Positions 35,497-44,928 of a stretch of DNA of 64,000 nt are shown one piece after another. The stretch covers positions 186,001 to 250,000 of the forward strand of contig HF988734.1 of NCBI GenBank assembly GCA_000431235.1, given 5' to 3'. A program made the translations under genes and the position numbers. The notes beneath the pieces are model-generated. The model searched no databases, was not told where the DNA came from, and saw only the letters and a program-made list of their open reading frames with translations. The DNA comes from Coprobacillus sp. CAG:698. GTDB lineage: Bacteria; Bacillota_I; Bacilli_A; ML615J-28; CAG-698. Numbering within the stretch: the stretch's first letter is position 1; each line of letters opens with the position of its first letter.

Positions 35497-38400
35497 AGAT
35501 AAATAAATTTTTTAGTTTTATTGTTAAATATAAATATGTATTTGCTATAATTTTTTTGGTTATGTTTTCATTTTCATTTTACTTAATGAAAAAAGTTAAT
35601 GTAAATTATGATATGACTAAATATTTAAGTGATGATTCAGATACGAAGAAAGCACTTAATGAAATGAATAATGAATTTAAAAGTAATGGTTCTTTTCTTA
35701 TAATGGTTGAAAATGTTACAAGTGAAGAAGAAGCAATGAACATACAAAGCCAACTTCAAAATGTTGAAGGTGTATCAATGGTTTTATTTGATTATAACGA
35801 TAAAACATATCATATTGATGATAAAGTGCTTTATAGCATTTGGCTTGAAGACAGTGACTTCACTGAAAATGCGGAGAAGGCATTAGATAAATCTAAAGAA
35901 GTATTAGCAAACTATAAGTACTATGCGTGTGGAAGTACTGTTGAGTCACAATTCTTAGGCAAGTCAGTTGCTAGTAATATGGTAACGATAATGATTTTGG
36001 CAGTTATCGTAGTGCTCATAATTTTACTTTTGAATTCTATCTCTTGGATAGAACCTATAATATTTTTAATCGTTGTTGGCGTAGCAATAATAATTAATAT
36101 GGGAACAAATGCAATTCTTCCATCGATTTCATTTGTTACTCAAAGTATATGTGCTGTAATGCAATTAGCTTTAGCAATGGATTATTCAATTGTTGTTCTT
36201 CATACATTTATGGAAAAAATGAACCAAAAGAGTTACTTACCTAAAGAAACAATAATGAAACAAACTCTTGCCGAGACGTTTATGCCTATTATAGGTAGTT
36301 CACTAACAACAATTGCAGGATTACTATCATTAGTTTTCATTCATTTTAAAATGGGATTAGACATAGGAATTACTTTATCAAAAGGTATTATTATTAGTTT
36401 AATAACTGTTGTAATGTTTATGCCTGCAGTTATTCTATTATTCTCAAAACTAATTATGAAAACCAAGCATAAGAGTTTATGGGAACTTATTAGAAATAAA
36501 TTTCCTGGCTTCGAAACAAAGATTGGAAAGATGCAAATTAAATCAAAGGCAATTGTTCCTGCGGTTTTATTGTGTTTAATTTTCTTTGGATATATGTTTT
36601 ATTTAAAAACTGAATACTCTTTCACATTAAAAGCTTCAAATGATCCTTCCTCAACAATTAATATTGAAAAAACGAAAATAGAAGAAACATTTGGTGTGAA
36701 GAATACTGTAGCCTTGTTGTTACCTAAAGGTTCATATGATAAAGAAAAAGAAATAATTAAATTTTTAAAACAAACCAAGCATATTAATTCCATCCAAGGA
36801 ATAGCAACAATTAATTTATATGATGAAATGACTGCAAGTGAAGTTTCTCAAAAATATGGTTTTAGTAAGGAATTAGTTGATGAAATATATCTAGAGTTAG
36901 ATAAAGAAACTGTTAAACTAATTGATCTTGTGAAATATATTAAAGAAACAAACTTTATCGAAAGATATGGTCAAACTTATCAAGAAAAAATAAATGATTT
37001 ATATCAAAAAAGTTTATTACTTTCAAAAAATGTTGATAGCAAAGAACTACTTTCCCTTTTACAAGGAAATAGTACTATTGAAGAAAGAAATATAAATTTC
37101 TTACTTCAAAATATTCATACAAAATATGATGTAAATCTTGAAAGTCTTACATATAGAGAACTATTAAAGCTCTTAACTGAAAAAAATTATTTTGAGAATA
37201 TATTTATAGAATATCAAAAGTATTTAGAAACTGTTAACCAATTAAATACTAAATATTCTAAAGATTCGCTTTCGAAAATGTTTGATATATCTTTAGAGTA
37301 CATAAATAGTCTTAATAGCTTTAAAGATATGGATGAAATATTATTAAAAGATTTTGTTATTGGTATTAATGAAGATGACGTTAATTCTAAATCTAAGGCA
37401 CTTCTTGAGAAATATAAAAATATTTATTATGATAATGAAGTATTGCTTACTCTTGATGATGCTAAAAAAACAGATAAATGGTATATTGGTTTGTATCCTC
37501 AAATTCTAATGAACTTAGTTTTTCTGGGGAATAAACAAATGAGTTATACTGATATAATAAAGAAAATTTCTTCAATGGATGTTGTAAAGAATAATATTGA
37601 AAAAATAAAAGATAAAGTTAATAATTTGCAAAAACAAGTAGAAATGCTTGATAAAGATTATGATATCGATGGATGTGCAGAATTATTAAAGATTGATAAA
37701 ACTTATTTAGGTGATTTATTTTCTGAAAGCAAAACCTTAAAAGGAAGTCAATTACTTGAAAAAGCTGTAAATAATTCGTTAGCAATTAAAGTTGCAGATG
37801 AAATAAATATTTCTTTTGCAAAAACGTATGATAAAGTTTTATATGCTTTGAAAATGTTTGAGAGTCCTAAGTACTCACGTATTGTAATGAATATTGATTA
37901 TGAGACGTATGATATTGTGGCTGGAAGAATGATAGAAAATCTGTCTATGAGAATAAAGAAGACTAATTTATATGAAGAGTTCTATGTCTTTGGCCAATCG
38001 TTAGCATATCGTGATTTTGAAAAAACATTTGCTAAGGATTCACTTATTATTAATATTGTTTCCTTCCTATTTATTTTTATAATTTTACTTGTTTCATTTA
38101 AATCACTTGTTGTTCCAATTATTTTAACATTAATAATTGAAGGAGCAATATGGTTTACAATGGCAATTAATTATTTCAGCGGAACCAAAGTATACTTTAT
38201 TTGCTATTTGTTAGTTGTTTGTATACAAATGGGAAGTACAATAGATTACGGAATAATATTTACAAATAATTATGTTAATGCTCGAAAAGATAATACAAAA
38301 CTAGAAAGTTTGAAGATTGCTTTTAATAAATCAATCTCAACAATACTAACATCAGGAACGATTTTGGTTTTAGCAGCATATCTAGTTGGTGTATTTAGTG

Positions 38401-38567
38401 AAGTCTCAATTATATCAGAAATAGGTTATTTATTAAGTAAAGGTTCTTTGATTTCAATAATATTTATATTATTGTGTTTACCTCAAGCTTTAGTTTTGTG
38501 TGATAAATTTATTGAAAAAGGGACTTATAAATGTGAATTTGTAGAGGATGAAAATGGAAACGAATGA
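35493..38567 (+). CDS. MMPL/RND-superfamily exporter
   Basis: 1024 residues with the two-fold RND layout of Gram-positive MMPL proteins: one membrane helix, a large outside loop, five helices (about 160-330), a helix near 350, a second large coiled outside loop, then five C-terminal helices (about 850-1010). Motifs such as AMDYSIVVLHTF (about 230) and STIDYGIIFTNNY (about 915) carry the Asp-Tyr pair used for proton coupling. Such proteins export lipids, drugs or peptidoglycan-related molecules; the cargo is unknown. It overlaps both its neighbours, forming a tight operon. Confidence 0.85.
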   Translation: MKINKFFSFIVKYKYVFAIIFLVMFSFSFYLMKKVNVNYDMTKYLSDDSDTKKALNEMNNEFKSNGSFLIMVENVTSEEEAMNIQSQLQNVEGVSMVLFDYNDKTYHIDDKVLYSIWLEDSDFTENAEKALDKSKEVLANYKYYACGSTVESQFLGKSVASNMVTIMILAVIVVLIILLLNSISWIEPIIFLIVVGVAIIINMGTNAILPSISFVTQSICAVMQLALAMDYSIVVLHTFMEKMNQKSYLPKETIMKQTLAETFMPIIGSSLTTIAGLLSLVFIHFKMGLDIGITLSKGIIISLITVVMFMPAVILLFSKLIMKTKHKSLWELIRNKFPGFETKIGKMQIKSKAIVPAVLLCLIFFGYMFYLKTEYSFTLKASNDPSSTINIEKTKIEETFGVKNTVALLLPKGSYDKEKEIIKFLKQTKHINSIQGIATINLYDEMTASEVSQKYGFSKELVDEIYLELDKETVKLIDLVKYIKETNFIERYGQTYQEKINDLYQKSLLLSKNVDSKELLSLLQGNSTIEERNINFLLQNIHTKYDVNLESLTYRELLKLLTEKNYFENIFIEYQKYLETVNQLNTKYSKDSLSKMFDISLEYINSLNSFKDMDEILLKDFVIGINEDDVNSKSKALLEKYKNIYYDNEVLLTLDDAKKTDKWYIGLYPQILMNLVFLGNKQMSYTDIIKKISSMDVVKNNIEKIKDKVNNLQKQVEMLDKDYDIDGCAELLKIDKTYLGDLFSESKTLKGSQLLEKAVNNSLAIKVADEINISFAKTYDKVLYALKMFESPKYSRIVMNIDYETYDIVAGRMIENLSMRIKKTNLYEEFYVFGQSLAYRDFEKTFAKDSLIINIVSFLFIFIILLVSFKSLVVPIILTLIIEGAIWFTMAINYFSGTKVYFICYLLVVCIQMGSTIDYGIIFTNNYVNARKDNTKLESLKIAFNKSISTILTSGTILVLAAYLVGVFSEVSIISEIGYLLSKGSLISIIFILLCLPQALVLCDKFIEKGTYKCEFVEDENGNE

Positions 38568-39624
38568 AAAAATAAATGAACAACAAATAGATGACAAAAA
38601 AGAAATTAAACAAAATAATAAATTTAAAGAAGTGATGAAAAAAGTATTAAACTTTATAGTTGTTTCAATGAATGGAATGGCTTATGGTTTATTTGCTACA
38701 CTTATAATTGGTACAATTATAAATCTACTTACAAAAATTCCAGGTTTTGATTTTATGAAACCATTATTTACAACTTTGAAATCCTTATGCTATATGGGAA
38801 TAGGTGTAGGTGTTGGATGGGCTTTAAAATTTGAGGGTATAAAATTAATAACTATTGCCGCATGTGGTGGAATAGCTTTTATAAGTGGTGACATATTAGT
38901 AGCTTACTTTTTATCAATAGCTGGAGCCTTGTTATGCAAATATGTGTTTGTCAAGAAAACACCAGTAGATATTATTTTAATACCGCTTGTAAGTTTACTA
39001 GTAGCATTTCTGATTCAATTGGTCATAAAAGATCCAATAAAATATGTAATGACTGGCTTAGAAAATTTTATTGAAACAGCTAGCACAAAAGCTCCATTTA
39101 CAATAGGTATTTTGGTTAGTGTTATTATGGGAATGGCTTTGACTGCTCCTATATCAAGTGCAGCAATTGCAATTGCAATAAGTTTGTCAGGAATAGCTGG
39201 CGGAGCTGCTGTTGTTGGCTGTTGTACACAAATGTTAGGTTTTGCAGTAATGTCAAGAAAAGATAACAATATTGGTATGGTTGTATCTGTTGGTATTGGT
39301 ACATCAATGTTGCAGTTCAAAAACATTTTAAAGAAACCTGTAATTTGGTTGCCAACAATTATTGTCTCAGCAATACTAGGCCCTTTATCAACACTTGTCT
39401 TCAAACTTGAGTGCTCGCCAACAGGTTCAGGAATGGGTACAAGTGGTCTTGTCGGTGTTATTGAAACATTTGATGTGATGTTTGCAAAAGGATTAGATAG
39501 TAACACTTTATGGATTGTAGGAGTAATACTCCTTGAGATAGTGTTGCCTATAGTTTTAGTTTACGGACTAGATGTTTTGTTTAGAAAACTAAATATAATC
39601 AAAGATGGTGATTTAAAAATATAA
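38554..39624 (+). CDS. Lone PTS EIIC-like membrane protein
   Basis: ATG 38554 is 6 bases after AGAGG; ATG 38548 abuts it. 356 residues with about nine membrane helices. The pattern (GKG-free, MALTAPISSAAIAIAISLSGIAGGAAVVGCCTQMLGFAV) fits the PTS_EIIC_2 family, whose members occur without EIIA/EIIB partners. The N-terminal 30 residues are charged. It overlaps the MMPL gene by 14 bases. Likely a small-molecule transporter; no sugar kinase or EIIB is nearby, so the substrate is unknown. Confidence 0.75.
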   Translation: METNEKINEQQIDDKKEIKQNNKFKEVMKKVLNFIVVSMNGMAYGLFATLIIGTIINLLTKIPGFDFMKPLFTTLKSLCYMGIGVGVGWALKFEGIKLITIAACGGIAFISGDILVAYFLSIAGALLCKYVFVKKTPVDIILIPLVSLLVAFLIQLVIKDPIKYVMTGLENFIETASTKAPFTIGILVSVIMGMALTAPISSAAIAIAISLSGIAGGAAVVGCCTQMLGFAVMSRKDNNIGMVVSVGIGTSMLQFKNILKKPVIWLPTIIVSAILGPLSTLVFKLECSPTGSGMGTSGLVGVIETFDVMFAKGLDSNTLWIVGVILLEIVLPIVLVYGLDVLFRKLNIIKDGDLKI

Positions 39625-39626
39625 TA

Positions 39627-39655
39627 AAATAAGGCATTAAAGGCCTTATTTTTTA
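39627..39655 (+). terminator. Terminator of the MMPL-EIIC operon
   Basis: AATAAGGC and GCCTTATT form the stem, followed by six Ts. Confidence 0.85.
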
Positions 39656-39679
39656 TATACTTTAATGAAGGTGATTATT

Positions 39680-41128
39680 GTGAAAAATTATTTAATAAGT
39701 GAAAATGTTAAAGAAAAAATATTAGAAGGAATAAATGAAGCAAGTGCGATGATATCGAAGACATTTGGTCCTCAAGGTAAAAATGTGATAATAGATGATT
39801 ATGGATTGTATTTGTCTAGTGATGGCTATACAGTTTGTAATAGTATAAGCCTTGAAAATCCATTAGAAAACTTTGGAGTGAAACTTTTACAAAATGTTGC
39901 CAACTTAACTAAAAAACAATGTGGAGATGGAACAACTAGCACAATAATTTTAGGGAGTGAATTCTGTAAAAATGTATTAAAAACAAAAATAAATGATGTA
40001 AGAATAGTTAATACAGCAATTATTGACTTTGAAAAAGATGTTTTAGAACTTCTTGATAAAAATAAAATCGAAAAAATTGATGAAGAAAAACTAAGAAAAG
40101 TTATTTATACATCATGTAATAATAAAGAAATAGAGAATATTGTGTTTGAAACAATCAAAGAAGGGCTTATTGAAAAAAACTTGTATGAGATAGTTAATTA
40201 TAAACCAACACTAAGGGAAAAACCTTATTATGAAAAATATGAAGGAATGTTTTTAGAAAGAGGAATAATAAGCACTTATTTTTCTAAAAACGGAAAGATA
40301 ATTTTAGAAAACCCTTATGTGATAATTGTTAATGATGATATTAAAACAATCAATGAAATAGAAAATATTATCTATGATATAAAAGATGGTCATAAAGATA
40401 TCTTTATTATTGCTAATTATTTTTCGAAAGAAGTTGTTGATTATTTACTCTTCTTAAGTAAGAGTCAAAAATATAACATAGGAATAGTTCTAACACCAGA
40501 ATATTCTTTAAATCGTAATGAGATTTTAGAAGATATAGCTATATATTTAAATACATTTATTGTTACAAATAAAACTTTATATCTAACAATGGAAACAATT
40601 GGTAAAGCTGATTATGTAGAGATAACCAAAGATTATACAATTATAAAGAAAAATAATCAAAAAAATGAAAAGTTAGAAAAAAGAATAACCTATTTAAAAG
40701 ATAATGTAAATGGTAATGATTTAATCAAAAATAGACTTGCAAGTTTAACAAAAAAAGTTAAAACAATTTATATTCCTCTAGAAAAAGAGTATGATTATGA
40801 ACTTATAAAAGAAAAAGTTATGAACGCTGTTAATTCAGGCATACGAGCTATAAACTATGGAATCTCTAAGGGGAAGGGTATGGCATTTCTAGAAATACAA
40901 GAAAAGTTAGAAAATAAAAGTGAAGTTTATAATAGTTTGAAAGATTCATTAAAAATAATTAGTAAAACGTTAGAAAATAAAGTTTATGATGAGTTTGAAC
41001 CACTAGACGCAACTGCAAATTTAAAAGATATTTTATCAAATTCACTTCATTTAGTTAGGCTATTTATGTCGATAGATGGATATGTAAAAAGAAGCGAAAA
41101 AGAAAGTACAAACATAGATGTTTTTTAA
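39680..41128 (+). CDS. Divergent GroEL/Cpn60-like chaperonin
   Basis: GTG 39680 is preferred (AAGGTG 8 bases before); ATG 39665 is an alternative. About 482 residues, shorter than the usual ~540. Group-I chaperonin features are present: SKTFGPQGKNVIID (about 23-36), CGDGTTSTIILGSEF (about 81-95), and the return-domain YGISKGKGMAFLEI. By manual alignment the ATPase residue D398 of E. coli GroEL corresponds to Asn382 here (KVMNAVNSG). The apical region is poorly conserved and there is no GGM tail. No groES is adjacent and no CIRCE lies before it. It may be a paralogue with altered ATP hydrolysis. Confidence 0.75.
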   Translation: MKNYLISENVKEKILEGINEASAMISKTFGPQGKNVIIDDYGLYLSSDGYTVCNSISLENPLENFGVKLLQNVANLTKKQCGDGTTSTIILGSEFCKNVLKTKINDVRIVNTAIIDFEKDVLELLDKNKIEKIDEEKLRKVIYTSCNNKEIENIVFETIKEGLIEKNLYEIVNYKPTLREKPYYEKYEGMFLERGIISTYFSKNGKIILENPYVIIVNDDIKTINEIENIIYDIKDGHKDIFIIANYFSKEVVDYLLFLSKSQKYNIGIVLTPEYSLNRNEILEDIAIYLNTFIVTNKTLYLTMETIGKADYVEITKDYTIIKKNNQKNEKLEKRITYLKDNVNGNDLIKNRLASLTKKVKTIYIPLEKEYDYELIKEKVMNAVNSGIRAINYGISKGKGMAFLEIQEKLENKSEVYNSLKDSLKIISKTLENKVYDEFEPLDATANLKDILSNSLHLVRLFMSIDGYVKRSEKESTNIDVF

Positions 41129-41161
41129 TATTCAAAAATATTCAAAAAAATATAAATATAT

Positions 41162-41190
41162 TTGACATATAATTCCATTTATGATATAAT
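41162..41190 (+). promoter_or_regulatory. Consensus sigma-A promoter for the TetR gene
   Basis: TTGACA (41162-41167), a 17-base spacer and TATAAT (41185-41190), an exact consensus match. Confidence 0.85.
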
Positions 41191-41195
41191 ATTTA

Positions 41196-41222
41196 TGAGC
41201 AGTTGCAAGGTTAGAGTGCTAA
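41196..41222 (+). promoter_or_regulatory. Degenerate CIRCE-like element
   Basis: TGAGCAGTT-N9-GAGTGCTAA just after the -10 box. The right arm is a perfect CIRCE half (GAGTGCTAA); the left arm matches TTAGCACTC at 6 of 9 bases. Confidence 0.4.
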
Positions 41223-41286
41223 TTTGATAAATAACTAACTGATGACATAGTTTATTTATAGCAATTGTTCAGAAGGGAGCGTTAAT

Positions 41287-41886
41287 ATGCCTACAAAAAC
41301 TTTCTTTAATTTACCTAAAGAAAAAATGCTTAGGATTTTGAAAGCTGGTAAAAAAGAGTTTTCTCGTGTCCCACTAGAAAAAGCTGTCATCGCAAACATT
41401 GCGAAAGATGCAGGAATCCCTAGAGGAAGCTTTTATCAATACTTTCAAAGTTTAGAGGATTTATTTGCTTTTATTATTGATTATCGTTATGGATTAAGCA
41501 AAAGAAAATTCGAAAATTATTTAAAAGAAAATAATAACGATATTTATGAAGCCTTAAAAGTAAAATTTGCAAATGAGATTGAAAAACTAACAAAAGAAGA
41601 AAATAAGCAATTTAGAATTAATACGATGAATATTTTATTTGAAGAAAATAAATATCCAAAAGAGTTTGTAAATTATATTTTTAATCGAACATCAAATATA
41701 GATATGAACTTCTTTCCAGAAGAATACCAAAACGAAGACAAGTTCTCTGATGTCGTTGGATTACTAAAAATGGTTGGAGATAATTGTTTGCAACAATATC
41801 TAACTTCAACAGTAAGTAAAGACAAAATAAAAGAAGACTACAATAAGTATGTAGATTTCTTAAAAATAGGTTACGGGAAAATATAA
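41287..41886 (+). CDS. TetR/AcrR-family regulator
   Basis: 199 residues. The N-terminal helix-turn-helix is clear: IAKDAGIPRGSFYQYFQSLEDLFAFI (read as AG-PRGSFYQYF, about residues 38-60). The rest is the helical ligand and dimer domain. Start ATG follows AAGGGAG. It sits alone between its own strong promoter and a terminator, next to the GroEL-like gene. The likely target is unknown; a CIRCE-like site in its leader suggests heat-shock or HrcA input. Confidence 0.85.
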   Translation: MPTKTFFNLPKEKMLRILKAGKKEFSRVPLEKAVIANIAKDAGIPRGSFYQYFQSLEDLFAFIIDYRYGLSKRKFENYLKENNNDIYEALKVKFANEIEKLTKEENKQFRINTMNILFEENKYPKEFVNYIFNRTSNIDMNFFPEEYQNEDKFSDVVGLLKMVGDNCLQQYLTSTVSKDKIKEDYNKYVDFLKIGYGKI

Positions 41887-41890
41887 AATC

Positions 41891-41937
41891 AAAAACTGTG
41901 AATATCTAGTTTAAACGCTAGACTTCACAGTTTTTTA
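41891..41937 (+). terminator. Terminator of the TetR gene
   Basis: AAAACTGTGAA pairs with TTCACAGTTTT, with an inner TCTAG/CTAGA stem, followed by a T run. Confidence 0.85.
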
Positions 41938-41963
41938 AATTTAAGTTGAAAAAACTAAAAAGT

Positions 41964-41992
41964 TTGCATAGTACAATGTATTTTGATATAAT
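41964..41992 (+). promoter_or_regulatory. Promoter upstream of the small lipoprotein gene
   Basis: TTGCAT (41964-41969), a 17-base spacer and TATAAT (41987-41992). It leaves a leader of about 160 bases that contains a short CCTTA-CTTAAG-CTAAGG stem near 42103. Confidence 0.6.
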
Positions 41993-42157
41993 ATTATTGC
42001 AAGAGTAGTTTTTTAGAAATAAACATATGAAAGAAATTAATTAAGAAGCCTAAAGTATTGTTTTTGCATTGATATTATTAATTACTATTTTTAAAAAATA
42101 TACCTTACTTAAGCTAAGGTTTATAGGATAATATATTTATATAAGGAGCTAAAAAAT

Positions 42158-42862
42158 ATGAAAAGAAAATTATTTATTTTAATAACAAGTTTATTATTAC
42201 TATTTGCTTGGGGATGTTCACCAGAAGTTAATTCTAAAACAAATCCTGAAATAAATGATGAAGGACAAAAAGATGGAAAAGATTTAGATCATTTATATGA
42301 AAAAGAGATTCAATTTTTAAATTCTTTGGTATCTCAAGAAAATAATGAAAGTTATGTAAAGGAAGAAATAATAAACAATATTCAAAAAATATATATTGAT
42401 AATGAAAAATTACTTGTCATGGGACGCAATATTTTAATATCTGAAGTCAATGAAATTTTGACTGTTAAAAATGTGGTGAAGGTAGATTCTACTTATATTG
42501 TATATTTTCAAATGAAAAATGAAAAATTCATAATATTATGTGATGAGCATGGTATTATAGATAATATGTTCTTTATAAAAGATAATATTATATCATCTGA
42601 TTATTATATGGGTTTAAGTGATGAAAATATGAAAAAAGAAACTCTTCAAAACTTTGGATATTTTTATCATTTAACTCCTTTGATTTTAGATGAAAAACAA
42701 GAAGAATTAGATTACCCATTTTATGAACTAGTTTTTTCAGATGGAATGATTTATCATTTTTATGTAGGTAATAATTCTAATGATTTCATTATTACTTCAT
42801 ATAAAAGTGTTAATAATAAAATTAATAAAAAGATAATGGATTATCTTTTGGAAAATAATTAG
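42158..42862 (+). CDS. Small lipoprotein of unknown function
   Basis: 234 residues with a lipoprotein signal: MKRK start, hydrophobic ILITSLLLLF, and lipobox AWG-Cys20. The mature part is charged and soluble, with no cysteines in motifs and no recognised domain; the strand-rich pattern (KNVVKVDSTYIVYFQMKNEKFIIL in parts) suggests a small beta fold. AAGGAG lies 9 bases before the ATG. It stands alone between promoter and terminator. Confidence 0.75.
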   Translation: MKRKLFILITSLLLLFAWGCSPEVNSKTNPEINDEGQKDGKDLDHLYEKEIQFLNSLVSQENNESYVKEEIINNIQKIYIDNEKLLVMGRNILISEVNEILTVKNVVKVDSTYIVYFQMKNEKFIILCDEHGIIDNMFFIKDNIISSDYYMGLSDENMKKETLQNFGYFYHLTPLILDEKQEELDYPFYELVFSDGMIYHFYVGNNSNDFIITSYKSVNNKINKKIMDYLLENN

Positions 42863-42871
42863 TATTAAAAG

Positions 42872-42914
42872 CTAAGTTATACTATGTTTCATACATAACT
42901 AACTTAGTTTTTTT
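42872..42914 (+). terminator. Terminator of the lipoprotein gene
   Basis: CTAAGTTA...TATG pairs with CATA...TAACTTAG, followed by seven Ts. Confidence 0.75.
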
Positions 42915-43235
42915 GCATATTTTTAAAATTGTCCTTGCAACTTTTGTATAAAAGAAAAGGCATAATAAGCTAGTTAAATACAAAACAAAATATGATCATA
43001 TTAAAATAAACATAGGAATTATTTGTATAAAAAAGTATACAATAAGTTTAATATATATTTGCAAGATAGTTTGTTAACTACTAAAAATATCTTTACAAAA
43101 TAATTTGGTAAAATATATAGTGAATATAGTCATATAATATTTTTTATATAATTTATATAAAAAATTAAAATAATAACGAAAAAAAGGCATTTGTATATTG
43201 TATTGGGAATAGTATTAATAAAAGTAAAAATACAC
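42915..43235 (+). other. Gene-less region upstream of uppS
   Basis: Very AT-rich; no frame with a start and ribosome site. It contains a perfect 14-base palindrome, AATATGATCATATT (42989-43002), and a small GTATA...TATAC repeat near 43026-43040. No RNA gene is recognised. Confidence 0.4.
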
Positions 43236-43264
43236 TTTAAAAAAAATGAAAAATGGTGTATAAT
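43236..43264 (+). promoter_or_regulatory. Promoter of the uppS operon
   Basis: TTTAAA (43236-43241), a 17-base spacer and TATAAT (43259-43264), 19 bases before the uppS start. Confidence 0.55.
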
Positions 43265-43282
43265 ATATATTCGAGGTGTACT

Positions 43283-43996
43283 ATGATAGATAATATAAAT
43301 ATACCTAAGCATATTGCTATTATTCTTGATGGAAATGGCAGATGGGCTGAAAGAAATGGTCACACAAGAAACTATGGTCATAAAAAAGGTTGTGAGGCTT
43401 TAGTTCGTATAGCTAAGCATGCAAGAAAATTGAAAATAAAATATCTTTCTCTTTTCGCTTTCTCAACAGAAAATTGGAAAAGACCCAAAAAAGAAGTTGA
43501 TTATTTGATGTCACTAATAAAAGTGTATTTAAATAATTATTTGAAAGATTTGAAAAGAAATAATGTAAAAGTGAATGTTTTAGGTAGAAGAGACAATTTA
43601 CCTAATGATATTATGATGTTAATAGATAAGTGTGAAAAGGAAACTAGTTTAAATGATGGTATGTACTTAAACATATGTTTCAATTATGGCTCTCATGAAG
43701 AAATTGTTCATGCGGTTAAAGACATTTGTAAGGATTATTCTTTAGGGAAAATAAATATTAACAATCTCGATAGTGATATGTTTTCTCAATATTTATATAC
43801 TAAAGATATGCCTTATGTGGATTTGCTTATTAGAACAAGTGGTGAGATGCGTGTTAGTAACTTTTTGCTTTGGCAAATTGCTTATAGTGAATTTTATTTT
43901 ACATCGAAATGTTTTCCAGAGTTTACAGAGAAAGATTTTGAAGAAGCGATAGAAAATTATAATAAACGAACTAGAAGATTTGGAGGACTAAAATGA
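43283..43996 (+). CDS. uppS: Undecaprenyl diphosphate synthase
   Basis: ATG 43283 follows CGAGGTG; the frame is open further upstream through the promoter. 237 residues with all cis-prenyltransferase motifs: HIAIILDGNGRWAERNG, FAFSTENWKRPKKEV, and RTSGEMRVSNFLLWQIAYSEFYF. It makes the C55 lipid carrier for cell-wall synthesis from IPP and farnesyl diphosphate. First gene of uppS-cdsA-dxr-rseP-proS; its stop overlaps cdsA by four bases. Confidence 0.97.
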   Translation: MIDNINIPKHIAIILDGNGRWAERNGHTRNYGHKKGCEALVRIAKHARKLKIKYLSLFAFSTENWKRPKKEVDYLMSLIKVYLNNYLKDLKRNNVKVNVLGRRDNLPNDIMMLIDKCEKETSLNDGMYLNICFNYGSHEEIVHAVKDICKDYSLGKININNLDSDMFSQYLYTKDMPYVDLLIRTSGEMRVSNFLLWQIAYSEFYFTSKCFPEFTEKDFEEAIENYNKRTRRFGGLK

Positions 43997-44928
43997 AAAA
44001 AAGATTAATTACGGGAGCAATAATGCTTTCAATTCTACTTCCACTTGTAATTATAGATTCAGAAATAAGTAAAATATTATACTTATGTTTGGCTATGTTT
44101 ATGAGTTTTGTTGGATCATATGAATATGTATCTAAAGCATTTAAAGATAGACCGGAAATGCTAGTTTTTAAAATAATTGTCCCGATATTTTCGTGTTTGT
44201 TAACTATGCTTACTTTGTGCACGGCCGCTTCCTCAACAAGTAATGTTGCTTTGGTACTTATTGATGAGTTGAAAATGACTATGTTTAAGTGCTATGCCCT
44301 TACTATGATATCATTCCTTTTTGAGATAGCTATAATATACATGATATCATTATTTATTAAATCTTCGTCAGGAAAAGATGTTGAAGCGTGCGTTAATTCA
44401 TTAGTATATACAGGCCTTATGTTAGGAGTTGCTCTAAGCATTCGTTTGCTTGAGCCAATAGGTATGAAAGATTCATTCCTTTCAGTTAATGGAACAAAAT
44501 CATTTTTGTATGTGTATACAATAGTTATTATGACTGATAGTTTTGCCTTTCTATTTGGGAAAGCATTTGGTAAAAATAAACTTTGCCCTGAAATAAGCCC
44601 TAACAAAACTAAAGAAGGTGCTTTAGCTGGTTTAATATGTGGAAGCATTTGTGGTGTTATAGGCTTATACGTATATGGAATTATCCCTAATTGGGAACAT
44701 GCTTTTATTGCAATTCCAGTGGGTTTAGTAGTATCGGCTGTTCTTTCGTGTACGGTACAAATGGGAGACCTAATTGAATCGAAGTTCAAAAGAACATATG
44801 AAGTTAAAGACTTTGGAAACATTCTTCCAGGACATGGCGGAATATTAGATCGTTTCGATAGTTTTATTTATTCTGGAACAATGTTTTATATAATAATAAT
44901 TTTTATGGAGTTGATTATTTTTGGATAA
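43993..44928 (+). CDS. cdsA: Phosphatidate cytidylyltransferase
   Basis: 311 residues, about eight membrane helices, ending with the CdsA signature region (VKDFGNILPGHGGILDRFDSF) that binds metal and CTP. It makes CDP-diacylglycerol, the precursor of phosphatidylglycerol and cardiolipin. GGAGG lies 7 bases before the ATG, inside the end of uppS. The stop overlaps dxr by eight bases. Confidence 0.95.
   Translation: MKKRLITGAIMLSILLPLVIIDSEISKILYLCLAMFMSFVGSYEYVSKAFKDRPEMLVFKIIVPIFSCLLTMLTLCTAASSTSNVALVLIDELKMTMFKCYALTMISFLFEIAIIYMISLFIKSSSGKDVEACVNSLVYTGLMLGVALSIRLLEPIGMKDSFLSVNGTKSFLYVYTIVIMTDSFAFLFGKAFGKNKLCPEISPNKTKEGALAGLICGSICGVIGLYVYGIIPNWEHAFIAIPVGLVVSAVLSCTVQMGDLIESKFKRTYEVKDFGNILPGHGGILDRFDSFIYSGTMFYIIIIFMELIIFG

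Noticed and set aside
39015..39506. A long open frame on the minus strand inside the EIIC gene
   Set aside because: It mirrors the codon pattern of the real plus-strand gene, has no ribosome site and resembles nothing; the same applies to 44292-44822 and the other minus-strand frames within genes.
42989..43002. AATATGATCATATT as a regulator operator
   Set aside because: Short AT-rich palindromes are expected by chance here, and it is more than 230 bases from the uppS promoter.
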